From DDH964 sp963806685 (GTDB taxonomy: Bacteria > Desulfobacterota > Desulfuromonadia > Desulfuromonadales > DDH964), in contig CAWDZB010000011.1 in assembly GCA_963806685.1 (NCBI GenBank), positions 186,001 through 250,000 on the forward strand: a stretch of 64,000 nt of DNA. The letters are read 5' to 3'. Within the stretch, counting starts at the first letter, position 1. Each line of letters starts with the position of its first letter. The notes beneath the pieces were generated by a model, which saw nothing but the letters and a program-made list of their open reading frames with translations, made no database searches and was not told where the DNA came from. This document shows, in pieces, positions 36,857 to 45,386 of the stretch. Both the position numbers and the translations under genes were made by a program.

Positions 36857-38482
36857 ATGGACAACATGTTCTGTTACCAGTGTGAACAGGCCAGCCAGGG
36901 GACCGGCTGCACCAAGATCGGCGTCTGCGGCAAGCAGCCCGACGTTGCCGCCCTGCAGGACCTGCTGGTCTACGGCCTGAAAGGTATCGCCTTTTGGGCT
37001 GACAAGGCGCGCCAGGCCGGCAAGAAGGATCAGGAGATCGATCGCTTCATGATCGATGGGCTGTTCGCCACCGTCACCAACGTCGATTTTGACGCCGACG
37101 CCATCGCCAAGCTGATCGCCGAAGCGGTGCGCCTGCGCGGCAAAGCCAAACAGCTCGCCGGCGCCTACAGCGGCAAGGTTCCGGCCGCGGCCCAGGACTG
37201 GGCGCTGCCCGCTTCCCGCGAGGAGCAGGTCAAGCTCGGTCAGCTGCACGGGGTCAAGGACTTCACCGTCGACGCCGACATCCATTCGGTGCGCGAACTG
37301 ATTACCTACGGCCTCAAGGGCTACGCCGCCTACGCCGACCATGCCCGGATTCTCGGCAAGGAGTCGGACGAGATCTACGCCTTCACCCACAAGGCGCTGG
37401 CCGCCCTGCTCGACGACAGCCTCGATCTGATAGCCAACGTCAGCCTGGCCCTGGAAACGGGGCGCATCAACTACGTCACCATGGAGCTGCTCAACCAGGC
37501 CCACATCGAGGCCTACGGCCAGCCGCAGCCGACCCCGGTCCAGCTCGGCACCAAGGCCGGCAAGGCGATCCTGGTCTCAGGCCACGACCTGAAGTTCCTC
37601 GAGGAACTGCTGAAGCAGACCGAGGGGACCGGAATCAACGTCTACACCCACGGCGAGATGCTCCCCGCCCATGGCTACCCGGGCCTGAAAAAGTACGCCC
37701 ACCTCGCCGGCAACTTCGGCGGCGCCTGGCAGGACCAGCACAAGGAGTTCCAGGAGTTCCCAGGCGCGATCATCTTCAACACCAACTGCATCCAGAAGCC
37801 GGCCGAGAGCTACAAGGACCGCCTCTTCACCTGGGGGCTGGTGCAGTGGCCGGGGGTCAAGCATGTCGACGGCTGGGATTTCTCAGGGGTGATCAAAAAG
37901 GCCAAGGAGTGTGAGGGCTTCGCCGACAATCCGGGCCAGGAGATCCTCACCGGCTTCGGCCACCATGCCATCCTCGGCGTCGCCGACAAGGTGATCGAGG
38001 CGGTCAAGGCCGGCGCGATCAAGCACTTCTTCCTGGTCGGTGGCTGCGACGGCGCCAAATCGGGCCGCAACTACTACACCGAGTTCGCCGAGAAGGCTCC
38101 CAAGGATACGGTGATCCTGACCCTGGCCTGCGGCAAGTACCGCTTCAACAAGCTCGACCTCGGTGACATCGGCGGCATCCCGCGGCTGCTCGACGTCGGC
38201 CAGTGCAACGACGCCTACAGCGCCATCCAGGTTGCGGTGGCCCTGGCCGGTGCCTTCGAGTGCGGCGTCAACGACCTGCCGCTGTCCCTGATCCTCTCCT
38301 GGTACGAGCAGAAGGCGGTGGCGATCCTGCTCACCCTGCTCCACCTCGGGATCAAGAACATCAAGATCGGCCCCTCGCTGCCGGCCTTCGTCACCCCGAA
38401 CGTGCTCAATTTCCTGGTCGAGAACTACAATATCGGCCCGATCGGCACCGCCGAGGAGGATCTCAAGCAGATCCTTGGCTGA
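36857..38482 (+). CDS. hcp: Hybrid cluster protein (hydroxylamine/NO reductase)
   Basis: Hcp contains a 4Fe-4S cluster and a hybrid Fe-S-O cluster and removes NO or hydroxylamine. The 541-residue protein starts MDNMFCYQCEQASQGTGC and continues TKIGVCGK; the cysteine spacing C-x2-C-x8-C-x5-C is that of the anaerobe (class I) type. Hybrid-cluster ligands are seen in VLVSGHDLKFLEE, IIFNTNCIQKP and VGGCDGAKSG, GKYRFNKLDLG. The ATG at 36857 matches the start of the paralog at 57750 and has AAGGAGG upstream. An earlier in-frame ATG (36785) with AGAGGAG could add 24 residues. Confidence 0.95.
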   Translation: MDNMFCYQCEQASQGTGCTKIGVCGKQPDVAALQDLLVYGLKGIAFWADKARQAGKKDQEIDRFMIDGLFATVTNVDFDADAIAKLIAEAVRLRGKAKQLAGAYSGKVPAAAQDWALPASREEQVKLGQLHGVKDFTVDADIHSVRELITYGLKGYAAYADHARILGKESDEIYAFTHKALAALLDDSLDLIANVSLALETGRINYVTMELLNQAHIEAYGQPQPTPVQLGTKAGKAILVSGHDLKFLEELLKQTEGTGINVYTHGEMLPAHGYPGLKKYAHLAGNFGGAWQDQHKEFQEFPGAIIFNTNCIQKPAESYKDRLFTWGLVQWPGVKHVDGWDFSGVIKKAKECEGFADNPGQEILTGFGHHAILGVADKVIEAVKAGAIKHFFLVGGCDGAKSGRNYYTEFAEKAPKDTVILTLACGKYRFNKLDLGDIGGIPRLLDVGQCNDAYSAIQVAVALAGAFECGVNDLPLSLILSWYEQKAVAILLTLLHLGIKNIKIGPSLPAFVTPNVLNFLVENYNIGPIGTAEEDLKQILG

Positions 38483-38509
38483 TAGACCGGAACATAATGC
38501 AACACCCCG

Positions 38510-38538
38510 GCCGGGGCCCTCGGGCCCCGGCTATTTTT
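38510..38538 (+). terminator. Rho-independent terminator of hcp
   Basis: The stem GCCGGGGCC/GGCCCCGGC closed by a CTCG loop (38510-38531) is followed by TATTTTTA. It lies 28 bases after the hcp stop and ends that transcript. Confidence 0.9.
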
Positions 38539-38755
38539 ATCGGAAGCAGTGTCGGATTGCAGCCGGATCCCCGGCGGGTCCGGCAGCAACTTTTTCCGCA
38601 AGGTCCACTACTTCCAGTCCCAAATCTCCCGTTGGGAGTGCGAAACCAACCTGAACCCGATATATTTCCTTGAACATCATTCAGTTGACCCGGTCCGTCC
38701 CACCGGCTCTCCGCCCCTTTATCCCTTTCAACAACCGGCAGCAAAAGGACACGCC

Positions 38756-40006
38756 ATGTTTCGTCGCAACCGTCAGGAACGCAAATCATTTTTGCACGGG
38801 TTGATATTCGGTGCCGGGCTGATGCTGGTCCTGATCCTGAGCTGGCAGGGACTCGCTGCCTTCTTCATTTCTCCCGGCATTCCGCCCCAGGCGGAACCCG
38901 ATTTCGCCCTGATGGCCCAGGCCTGGGATACCATCCAGGCCGAATATGTCGACCGCGCTTCCGTCAAGCCAAAGGAAATGACCTACGGTGCCATAGCCGG
39001 TATGGTCAAAGCGCTCGGCGATACCGGTCACAGTACCTTTCTCACTCCGCAGATGCTCAAGAACGAGGAGGAATTCACCAGCGGCCGCTATAAAGGGATC
39101 GGGGCCGAGGTGGAGATGAAAGGCGGTCATGTGGTGATCGTCGCCCCCTTCGACGGCTCCCCGGCCCAGAAAGCCGGCCTGCGTCCCGGCGACATCATCC
39201 TCAAGGTCGACGACAAGGATGTCTCCGGGTTGTCCCTGCTCCAGGTGGTACGCCATATCGCCGGCGAGGCCGGCACGCAGGTGACCCTGACCATCCTCAG
39301 ACCCCGATCGGGGAACGCCCGCGATGTCACCCTGACCCGTGCCACCATCTCGATGCACAATGTCAGCTGGCGCAAGCTACCCGGCACCGATCTTGCCCAT
39401 CTGCGTCTGGCCGGCTTCAGCGACGGTGTCACTAAGGAATTGCGTACCGCCCTGGAATCGATCAAGGAAGCGGGAGTGGCCGGAATCGTCCTCGACCTGC
39501 GGGACAATCCCGGCGGACTGTTGACCGAAGCAGTTGGTGTAGCCAGTCAGTTTCTGCCGGGAGGGAATGTACTGCAGGAAAAGGATGCCAAGGGGAAGGT
39601 CACTCGCGTCCCGGTACGTTCCGGGGGGATTGCTCCGGATATTCCGCTGGTGGTTTTGATCAACTCCGGCACGGGTAGTGCCGCGGAGATCCTCTCAGGT
39701 GCCCTGCAGGACGCTGACCGGGCCGAACTGATTGGCGAAACAACCTTCGGCACCGGCACCGTCCTGCAGCAGTTTTCGCTCAATGACGGCTCGGCCCTGC
39801 TGCTGGCCATCCAGGAATGGCTGACCCCCAAGGGACGGGTTATCTGGCACCACGGTATCGCCCCGGACCAGACGGTCACCCTCCCCGGGGACACCCCGCC
39901 CCTTTTCCCCCTGGTTGAGCAGGGGATGACCCCGTCAGACCTGCGACAGAGCAAGGATCGGCAGCTGCTGGCTGCCCTCAAGGTGCTGAAAGGGGAAAGA
40001 CGCTGA
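38756..40006 (+). CDS. S41-family C-terminal processing peptidase with PDZ domain (lysine replaced)
   Basis: The 416-residue protein has an N-terminal signal anchor (GLIFGAGLMLVLILSWQGLA), an N-terminal helical domain, a PDZ domain (residues about 110-190: GIGAEVEMKGGHVVIV, GLRPGDIILKVDD) and the S41 protease core. The nucleophile Ser is kept in INSGTGSAAEILSGALQD, but the general-base Lys of the usual TFGKG motif is Thr (TFGTG). It may be a protease that uses another base or a non-catalytic relative. The ATG at 38756 has AAAGGA upstream and directly opens the anchor. Confidence 0.88.
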   Translation: MFRRNRQERKSFLHGLIFGAGLMLVLILSWQGLAAFFISPGIPPQAEPDFALMAQAWDTIQAEYVDRASVKPKEMTYGAIAGMVKALGDTGHSTFLTPQMLKNEEEFTSGRYKGIGAEVEMKGGHVVIVAPFDGSPAQKAGLRPGDIILKVDDKDVSGLSLLQVVRHIAGEAGTQVTLTILRPRSGNARDVTLTRATISMHNVSWRKLPGTDLAHLRLAGFSDGVTKELRTALESIKEAGVAGIVLDLRDNPGGLLTEAVGVASQFLPGGNVLQEKDAKGKVTRVPVRSGGIAPDIPLVVLINSGTGSAAEILSGALQDADRAELIGETTFGTGTVLQQFSLNDGSALLLAIQEWLTPKGRVIWHHGIAPDQTVTLPGDTPPLFPLVEQGMTPSDLRQSKDRQLLAALKVLKGERR

Positions 40007-40174
40007 GCGGCTGGCCTGGTTCTCCGGCCACGGGCGGTCATAAAAGCCTGGAGGGCTTGGCGGCGTTTTTTCGGCCGGGTGGGCCATCCCCTTATTTGCT
40101 CTCCGGGCACCGCCACGCCAATCTGGTAACCTATTCATGTTCGGCGATCAGCATTCATTGAAAGGAGAATTGCC

Positions 40175-40639
40175 ATGGCGGAGCTCATTCACACCTCGCG
40201 CATCACCATCACCAGAGACCGGGGGCCGATCAGGATTGCACAGATCGAGGGGTTCAAGGAACCGGTCTACTATGGAGTCCACGGCGGTATCCAGCAGTTC
40301 TACAAGGTCGATCCGATCGTGGAACACGCCGCCACCCTGGACCACATCGTCGGTGCGGTTGCCGCTTGAATGATGGGCACCTTCGCCAGCGTGCTGGCGA
40401 CCAAAAAGATCAGGACCCATACCGACCGTTACCGGGCCGACGTCGAAGGCGATATCGAGGACGTTGGGGGCGTGCTCAAGATTACCGAGATTCGGGTTCA
40501 CTATGTGCTGAAACTGAACCCCGAAGAGGAAGCCGATGCCCGTTGGGCCATGGATAATTACCTTGAGAAGTGCCCCGGTGCGATGAGCGTGACCGGGTGT
40601 ATCCGGCTCGAACATTCCCTTGAGCTGGTTGCGGGGTAA
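40175..40639 (+). CDS. OsmC-family protein, selenocysteine-containing (in-frame TGA at codon 65)
   Basis: OsmC proteins are thiol peroxidases that reduce organic hydroperoxides with a reactive Cys. The frame runs unbroken from the ATG at 40175 (AAAGGAG upstream) to 40639 apart from one TGA at 40367-40369. Residues before and after join as DHIVGAVAA-U-MMGTFASVLATKKI, and the U falls exactly on the catalytic Cys position of the family (AGCxxxT). The second conserved Cys is present (Cys133 in YLEKCPGAM). The predicted product is 154 residues. A stem-loop 14 bases past the TGA has the features of a bacterial SECIS. Simple gene calling gives two fragments of 64 and 89 residues. The alternative, a true stop with re-start at the following ATG, would leave both pieces without function. 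Confidence 0.85.
40383..40400 (+). promoter_or_regulatory. SECIS-like hairpin of the OsmC selenoprotein
   Basis: Within the coding region a 7-bp perfect stem TCGCCAG/CTGGCGA (40383-40389 with 40394-40400) closes a 4-base loop CGTG. The loop begins 20 bases after the UGA and has a G at its second place followed by T, as in bacterial SECIS elements read by SelB. The distance lies in the accepted range of roughly 16-37 bases. Confidence 0.7.
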
Positions 40640-41213
40640 AGGACAGGGCCAAGCCTTCCGACACAACCCACCGGGAAAAATTTGCGGGGCGTGCAATCAC
40701 AAGGTGTAACAGCGCCAGGCCTTGAGACGCGCCCCCGATCCATTTTCCTCCACCTCGGTCTGATCAAGCTGGTAGCCAGGGCGATAAGGGGAAACCCGAT
40801 GGATCAATACCCCTTGGGCACGGATATCAATCTGATTTTCATCGATCAAGCAGGCCTCAGAATCTGGTTTAAGTTTTTGGTATTAACTTATTAATCGACC
40901 TAATAAAACCGCGTCAATTTGCTTTTTACTTTACGGGGAGGACCGCGAATTGCCAAGGGTCAAACATGGCCCCCGCAGATACCCATATCAAAGCGGGCTT
41001 CCGGTTTTTGGCGAATTGACGACCGTGAAATCTCCGCTACCATCGCCACCATAATTGGACACCCCATCTCTGGCAATCCCCGGTCGGGCTCCCTTCCTTT
41101 AATCGGGGGCCTTTATCAATTGACCAGGATCGTTGGCAGGGGCGATTTGCCTTCCCGGAACCCCTGATTTTTGCTAGTGTGACACTTCCCCGGATAATTC
41201 CCTTGAGGCCGCC
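40640..41213. other. 574-base intergenic region without a recognised gene
   Basis: Two short open frames (40682-40894 and 40919-41167) have no ribosome-binding site, no family likeness and unlike codon use, so I do not call them. The stretch 40865-40930 is AT-rich compared with its surroundings. I see no terminator with a clear U run after the OsmC gene and no tRNA. Confidence 0.6.
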
Positions 41214-43175
41214 ATGGATCAACAACATCATCCCCGAAACGACCTTGCCCTGGACCAGAACTTGTTGCGCTGCCTCATGGAGTCAAGCAGCGCCCTCATT
41301 TATGTCAAGGACGCAAACGGTGCTTATCGACGCTGCAACAAGCTTGGAGAAAAACTCATCGGCCTGAGTGAAGCTGAGCAGGTCGGAAAATCCGATTTCG
41401 ATTTTTTTGGCCGGGAAAGAGCCGAGGCGATCAGGGAGATCGACCAACGGATTTTATCTTCAGGGCAAGAGTACTGCGTAGAAGAGCGGGTGACCTTTCC
41501 CTGCGGCAAAACCCTCCTCCTCGAAAGCAAAAAAACCCCTATTTTCGATCACAATGGCAAGGCCATCGGTATTTTGGGCATCTCCCATGACATCACCGAA
41601 CGCAATCGGGTCGAAGAGGGCTTGAGAGAAAGTGAATATTTCTTCAAGGAGTCACAGCGTTCCGCCTTCATCGGTTCGTACAAGGCCGATTTAAAGGCCG
41701 GTGGCTGGGAATCATCGGAAGTCCTGGATGAAATTTTCGGCATCGGTCCCCATTACGATCGGCGCATTCAGGGGTGGTTGGATATTGTCCATCCCGAGGA
41801 CCGGGAGGCGATGGAGCAGTATCTGAAGGAAGAGGTCATCGGGCAGGGAAAACCTTTTGCCAGGGAATACCGAATCGTTCGTCAAAATGACGGCGAAACC
41901 CGCTGGGTCGTCGGTTTGGGTGCCCTCAAATCCGATGTCGATGGTCATGACCTGATTTTGATGGGAACCATCCAGGACATAACCGAACAAAAAAGCACGG
42001 AGGAGGAGCAGGCAAAACTCGAAGCCCAACTCCAGCAGGCGCAAAAGATCGAGTCGGTAGGGCGCCTGGCCGGCGGTGTGGCCCATGACTTCAACAACAT
42101 GTTGAGCGTGATTCTCATCCATGCGGAAATGGCGCAGAAGCAAGAAGCCGTTCCATCGACGCTGCGGGAGCACCTGGTCCAGATCCAGAAGGCCGCCGAA
42201 CGTTCTTCCGAAATTACCCGGCAATTGCTGGCCTTTGCCCGCAAACAGACCGTTGCTCCAAGGATTCTCGACCTCAATGAGACCGTAACCAGCATGATCA
42301 AAATGCTGAGCAGGTTGATCGGCGAGGAAATCGACCTGGTCTGGCTGCCCGAGAAGGAGTTGTGGCCGGTCAAGTTGGACCCCGCGCAGGTCGACCAGAT
42401 CCTGGCCAACCTTTGCATCAATGCCCGGGATGCCATTGCCGGGGTCGGCAGGATCAGAATTGAAACCGGGAACATACGTTGTGGTGCGGACCTTTGCTCC
42501 GGGCACCCCGGTTTGGAACCTGGCGATTATATTCTGCTCACCGTGAGCGACGACGGTTGCGGCATGGATCAGGGCGTTCAGCAGAAAATTTTCGAACCGT
42601 TTTTCACCACCAAGGGGGATGGAAAGGGCACCGGGCTCGGGCTCGCGACCGTGTACGGCATCGTCAAGCAGAATTCCGGCTACATCGACGTCCACAGCCA
42701 ACCGGGACAGGGTACACAATTCAAGATCTACCTACCCCGTTCCCTGGACAAGGCGATCCAGACAGGACCGGCTGAGCCGCTTCCGGCGAGCGAACCGGGC
42801 GGGGAGACCATCCTGCTGGTCGAAGACGAGCCGGCAATTCTTGACGTGGGTACACAATTGCTGGAAATGCAGGGATATCGGGTCCTGGCCGCAAACACGC
42901 CGGGCGAGGCCATCCGCCTGGCCGAAGGGCACCTCGGGGAGATCCACCTGCTGATGACGGACGTCGTCATGCCCGAAATGAACGGCCGGCAACTGGCCAG
43001 GAAACTGCTTTCGCTCTATCCAGGTATCAAGCGTCTGTTCATGTCGGGATATACGGCCGATATCATTGCCCACCACGGCGTTCTGGACGAAGGCGTGCAT
43101 TTCATCCAGAAGCCCTTCACGTTCGACGTCCTCACGACCAAGGTGCGGGAGGTATTGGACGCGCATTCCGGGTAA
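41214..43175 (+). CDS. Hybrid sensor histidine kinase with two PAS domains and a receiver
   Basis: The 653-residue protein has no membrane segment, so the sensor is cytoplasmic. The order is PAS1 (residues about 15-130, SSALIYVKDANGAYRRCNK), PAS2/PAC (about 140-260), HisKA with VGRLAGGVAHDFNNMLSV (His291), HATPase (SDDGCGMDQGVQQKIFEPFF, GKGTGLGLATVYGIV), and a C-terminal receiver with Asp in LLMTDVVMPEMNG (about residue 580). Without an output domain it must pass the signal to a partner not seen here. Confidence 0.93.
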   Translation: MDQQHHPRNDLALDQNLLRCLMESSSALIYVKDANGAYRRCNKLGEKLIGLSEAEQVGKSDFDFFGRERAEAIREIDQRILSSGQEYCVEERVTFPCGKTLLLESKKTPIFDHNGKAIGILGISHDITERNRVEEGLRESEYFFKESQRSAFIGSYKADLKAGGWESSEVLDEIFGIGPHYDRRIQGWLDIVHPEDREAMEQYLKEEVIGQGKPFAREYRIVRQNDGETRWVVGLGALKSDVDGHDLILMGTIQDITEQKSTEEEQAKLEAQLQQAQKIESVGRLAGGVAHDFNNMLSVILIHAEMAQKQEAVPSTLREHLVQIQKAAERSSEITRQLLAFARKQTVAPRILDLNETVTSMIKMLSRLIGEEIDLVWLPEKELWPVKLDPAQVDQILANLCINARDAIAGVGRIRIETGNIRCGADLCSGHPGLEPGDYILLTVSDDGCGMDQGVQQKIFEPFFTTKGDGKGTGLGLATVYGIVKQNSGYIDVHSQPGQGTQFKIYLPRSLDKAIQTGPAEPLPASEPGGETILLVEDEPAILDVGTQLLEMQGYRVLAANTPGEAIRLAEGHLGEIHLLMTDVVMPEMNGRQLARKLLSLYPGIKRLFMSGYTADIIAHHGVLDEGVHFIQKPFTFDVLTTKVREVLDAHSG

Positions 43176-43545
43176 GCTCTCGTACTTCAGGTAAAAATAC
43201 TCCTCAAACAGACCGGGGGGCCCGGCAGGGCTCCTCCGGGAAGGGGCAGCCGGCGCCGCGCCTGAAGTTGGCGCCCTTCCCTCCGATTCAGAAATTCCCC
43301 TGATCGCCAGGTCCGGATTTTTCACGGGACTGGAGTCAAGGAACAGGGATTGAGGTTCGGATGTTCCTGGTTGAGAATCTGCCTATTCTGGGAAAGACGC
43401 GGCACAATCAGGCGCCAATACTCAGGGCAGTGCCGAAATCGTGCAATCGTAAATTGAAAATTCCGGCATCCTGCGCTTGCCAAAACGGAAGGATTTTTTT
43501 AGATTGCGGGTGCGCCAACGTTCTCCGGCAGAAAGGGAATTGACT
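43176..43545. other. 370-base intergenic region, no gene called
   Basis: The first 90 bases are GC-rich and contain short inverted repeats but no hairpin with a U tract. A 60-codon frame at 43361-43543 has no supporting features. The final 30 bases lead into the ribosome site AAGGGA of the next lipoprotein gene. Confidence 0.5.
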
Positions 43546-43917
43546 ATGCGGGTCCGAAGATCCATCCTGTTTACCTGTTGCATCCTGCTCCTCCTCGCCG
43601 GTTGCGACTACCTGCCGGTCGGATTCACGCCTATCGGGGAGATTGTCCAGAATCCGGGCAGTTTCGAGGGGAAGACGATCAAGGTCAAGGGTGAGGTCAC
43701 GGAAGTCGTCAAACTGCCCATGTTCGAGTACAAGAGTTACGTCCTGCGTGACGACAGGGGGGAAATCCTGGTGATGACCACGGGGACCCTCCCACCGCTC
43801 CACAAGAAAACGGCCATAAAAGCGCAGGTGAAGACCATGGCCATTATCAACAACCAGAGTATCGGTCTGCGCCTGATCGAGGTCGCAAGACTGTCGTTCC
43901 CCGGTTTCGGGGGCTGA
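43546..43917 (+). CDS. OB-fold-like lipoprotein
   Basis: The 123-residue protein has a lipoprotein signal MRVRRSILFTCCILLLLAGC with the lipid Cys in LLAGC. The mature part is small and beta-rich (IGEIVQNPGSFEGKTIKVKG, YVLRDDRGEILVMTTG), like an OB-fold domain of bacterial lipoproteins. The ATG at 43546 has AAGGGA upstream; an earlier frame start has no signal peptide and is not preferred. The function is unknown. It is followed eight bases later by the zinc-ribbon gene. Confidence 0.72.
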   Translation: MRVRRSILFTCCILLLLAGCDYLPVGFTPIGEIVQNPGSFEGKTIKVKGEVTEVVKLPMFEYKSYVLRDDRGEILVMTTGTLPPLHKKTAIKAQVKTMAIINNQSIGLRLIEVARLSFPGFGG

Positions 43918-43924
43918 ATTCTGA

Positions 43925-44131
43925 ATGGAATGCGTACCAAAGTCCATGACCAGCGTCTACTTCTGCGGCCATTGCGAAGCGCCCGTTGCCAAGTCGGACA
44001 CCGCCTGTCCCCACTGCTCCGCCGCCTTCACGAGGATCCGCTGTCCCGCCTGCGGGTACGTCGGCCATGTGGAGGATTTTCCCTGGGACCGCTGCCCGCA
44101 GTGCGGGGCCAGAAGGCTTCTCCTCGAATAG
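43925..44131 (+). CDS. Small double zinc-ribbon protein
   Basis: The 68-residue protein has four CxxC pairs: CGHC, CPHC, CPAC and CPQC, the signature of two zinc ribbons in tandem (VYFCGHCEAPVAKSD, TRIRCPACGYVGHVED). Function unknown. An internal ATG at codon 8 is an alternative start. It is adjacent to the lipoprotein gene and may be translated with it. Confidence 0.7.
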   Translation: MECVPKSMTSVYFCGHCEAPVAKSDTACPHCSAAFTRIRCPACGYVGHVEDFPWDRCPQCGARRLLLE

Positions 44132-44491
44132 TGCCCCATCCCCCCAGACTCCGGCCGTTTCGGACCTGCCTGTGCTTGTTCCGCGGGTCACTGTCCCGCC
44201 AATTCGAACGGCCCCCGGCCGCCAGGCCGGGATTTTTCAGGTAAGGCTGTCCGGTTGGAAAGGGCGAACCATACCCTACCGCTACATTCTGGCCGCCATT
44301 TTTTCCCTGGAACCGGCAGGGCCCGTTATAGATCGGCACCCGCCCGCAAAACCCTTCAAGGGGCGGCAAGGAACCCGGGGAAGGTTGTAGAATGCAGGTG
44401 AGTCGCCGAACCCGGGGCGGGTCGCCTGGAGAAACGATACGGCGAAGGCAGCATTCCGGTTCCGCCATCCATCCGAATGAAAGGACAGGCG
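44132..44491. other. 360-base intergenic region, no gene called
   Basis: No frame in this GC-rich stretch has a ribosome site or family likeness. No strong hairpin is seen. The last 20 bases include AAAGGA six bases before the pirin start. Confidence 0.5.
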
Positions 44492-45268
44492 ATGCAGACA
44501 AGAACCGACAGGAAAGTCGTGAGGGTCGTCCACAAGGTCGAGACCATGGAAGGTGCCGGCGTCGTCGTGGGGCGAGCCCTTCCCAACCGGGACGTTCCCC
44601 ATGAGGAGGTCGACCCCTTCCTGCTCTGGGACGAGGCCGAGATCGATCCCGACGGCCCCGCCTTTCCCCGTCACCCCCATCGCGGTTTTGAAATCCTGAC
44701 GTATCCCCTCCGGGGCTGGATCAACCACGTCGACTCATTGGGCAACGAGGCCCGGGTGCAGGCGGGCGGCATCATGCACATCACGGCAGGCAAGGGCATC
44801 TGGCACGAGGAAGGCTTCGGCGAGAAGAACCACCAGCCCATCCGCGGCATCCAGTTCTGGGTCAACCTGCCCCTGGCGGAAAAGCAGCGGGAGCCATCCC
44901 TCCAGGTCGCCGGGGAAACCGACCTGCCGGTCACCGACCAGGACGGGGTGCGCCTCAAGGTATTGGTCGGCCCGGGTTCTCCCATCCAATTGGTGACGCC
45001 GGTGCATTACCTGGACGTCACCGTGCAGCCGGGCGCCGCCTTTTCTTGGCCGGCCCCTCCCGATTTCCAGGGTTTTGCTTACGTTCTGGACGGCGTGGGC
45101 CTGTTCGGGCCCGAGGCAACGCGGGGCCTGAAGGGTGACCTGGTCGTTTGGGGCGAGGGGGAACGGGTGACAGCGGTGGCCGGAGAGGAAATGCCGACCC
45201 GCTTCATGCTGGCCCTGGGCCGTCCCCACCGCCAGCCGGTGAGCTGGCACGGATCTTACGTGGACTGA
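44492..45268 (+). CDS. Pirin-family bicupin protein
   Basis: The 258-residue protein matches pirin: PFLLWDEAEI, FPRHPHRGFEILTYPLRG with the two metal His residues, HVDSLGNEARVQAGG, then HITAGKGIWHEE with further ligand residues, and a second cupin. Pirins are non-heme iron proteins, some with quercetinase activity. The ATG at 44492 was chosen because AAAGGA lies six bases upstream. Confidence 0.92.
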   Translation: MQTRTDRKVVRVVHKVETMEGAGVVVGRALPNRDVPHEEVDPFLLWDEAEIDPDGPAFPRHPHRGFEILTYPLRGWINHVDSLGNEARVQAGGIMHITAGKGIWHEEGFGEKNHQPIRGIQFWVNLPLAEKQREPSLQVAGETDLPVTDQDGVRLKVLVGPGSPIQLVTPVHYLDVTVQPGAAFSWPAPPDFQGFAYVLDGVGLFGPEATRGLKGDLVVWGEGERVTAVAGEEMPTRFMLALGRPHRQPVSWHGSYVD

Positions 45269-45330
45269 CCTCCTTCCAATGGAATTCATCCCGCGTGTCC
45301 TAGAAACCGTCCGGGCCTGCCTGAAAAACG

Positions 45331-45336
45331 TATAAT
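45331..45336 (+). promoter_or_regulatory. -10 element upstream of the nitroreductase gene
   Basis: A perfect TATAAT lies 50 bases before the nitroreductase start, but the -35 position 17 bases upstream has no convincing TTGACA. It is therefore a weak or activator-dependent promoter candidate only. Confidence 0.35.
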
Positions 45337-45386
45337 GGGAGGGGCGAGATCAGAAACCGGAACTTCCGTAACCGCTGGAGGTGGGC

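Noticed and set aside
40367..40372. TGA-ATG read as a stop and a new start, making two separate genes
   Set aside because: Neither half is a complete fold, no ribosome site precedes the second ATG, and the TGA is at the catalytic Cys position with a SECIS-like hairpin after it.
40682..41167. Two short plus-strand frames after the OsmC gene
   Set aside because: No start signal and no coding character; treated as intergenic.
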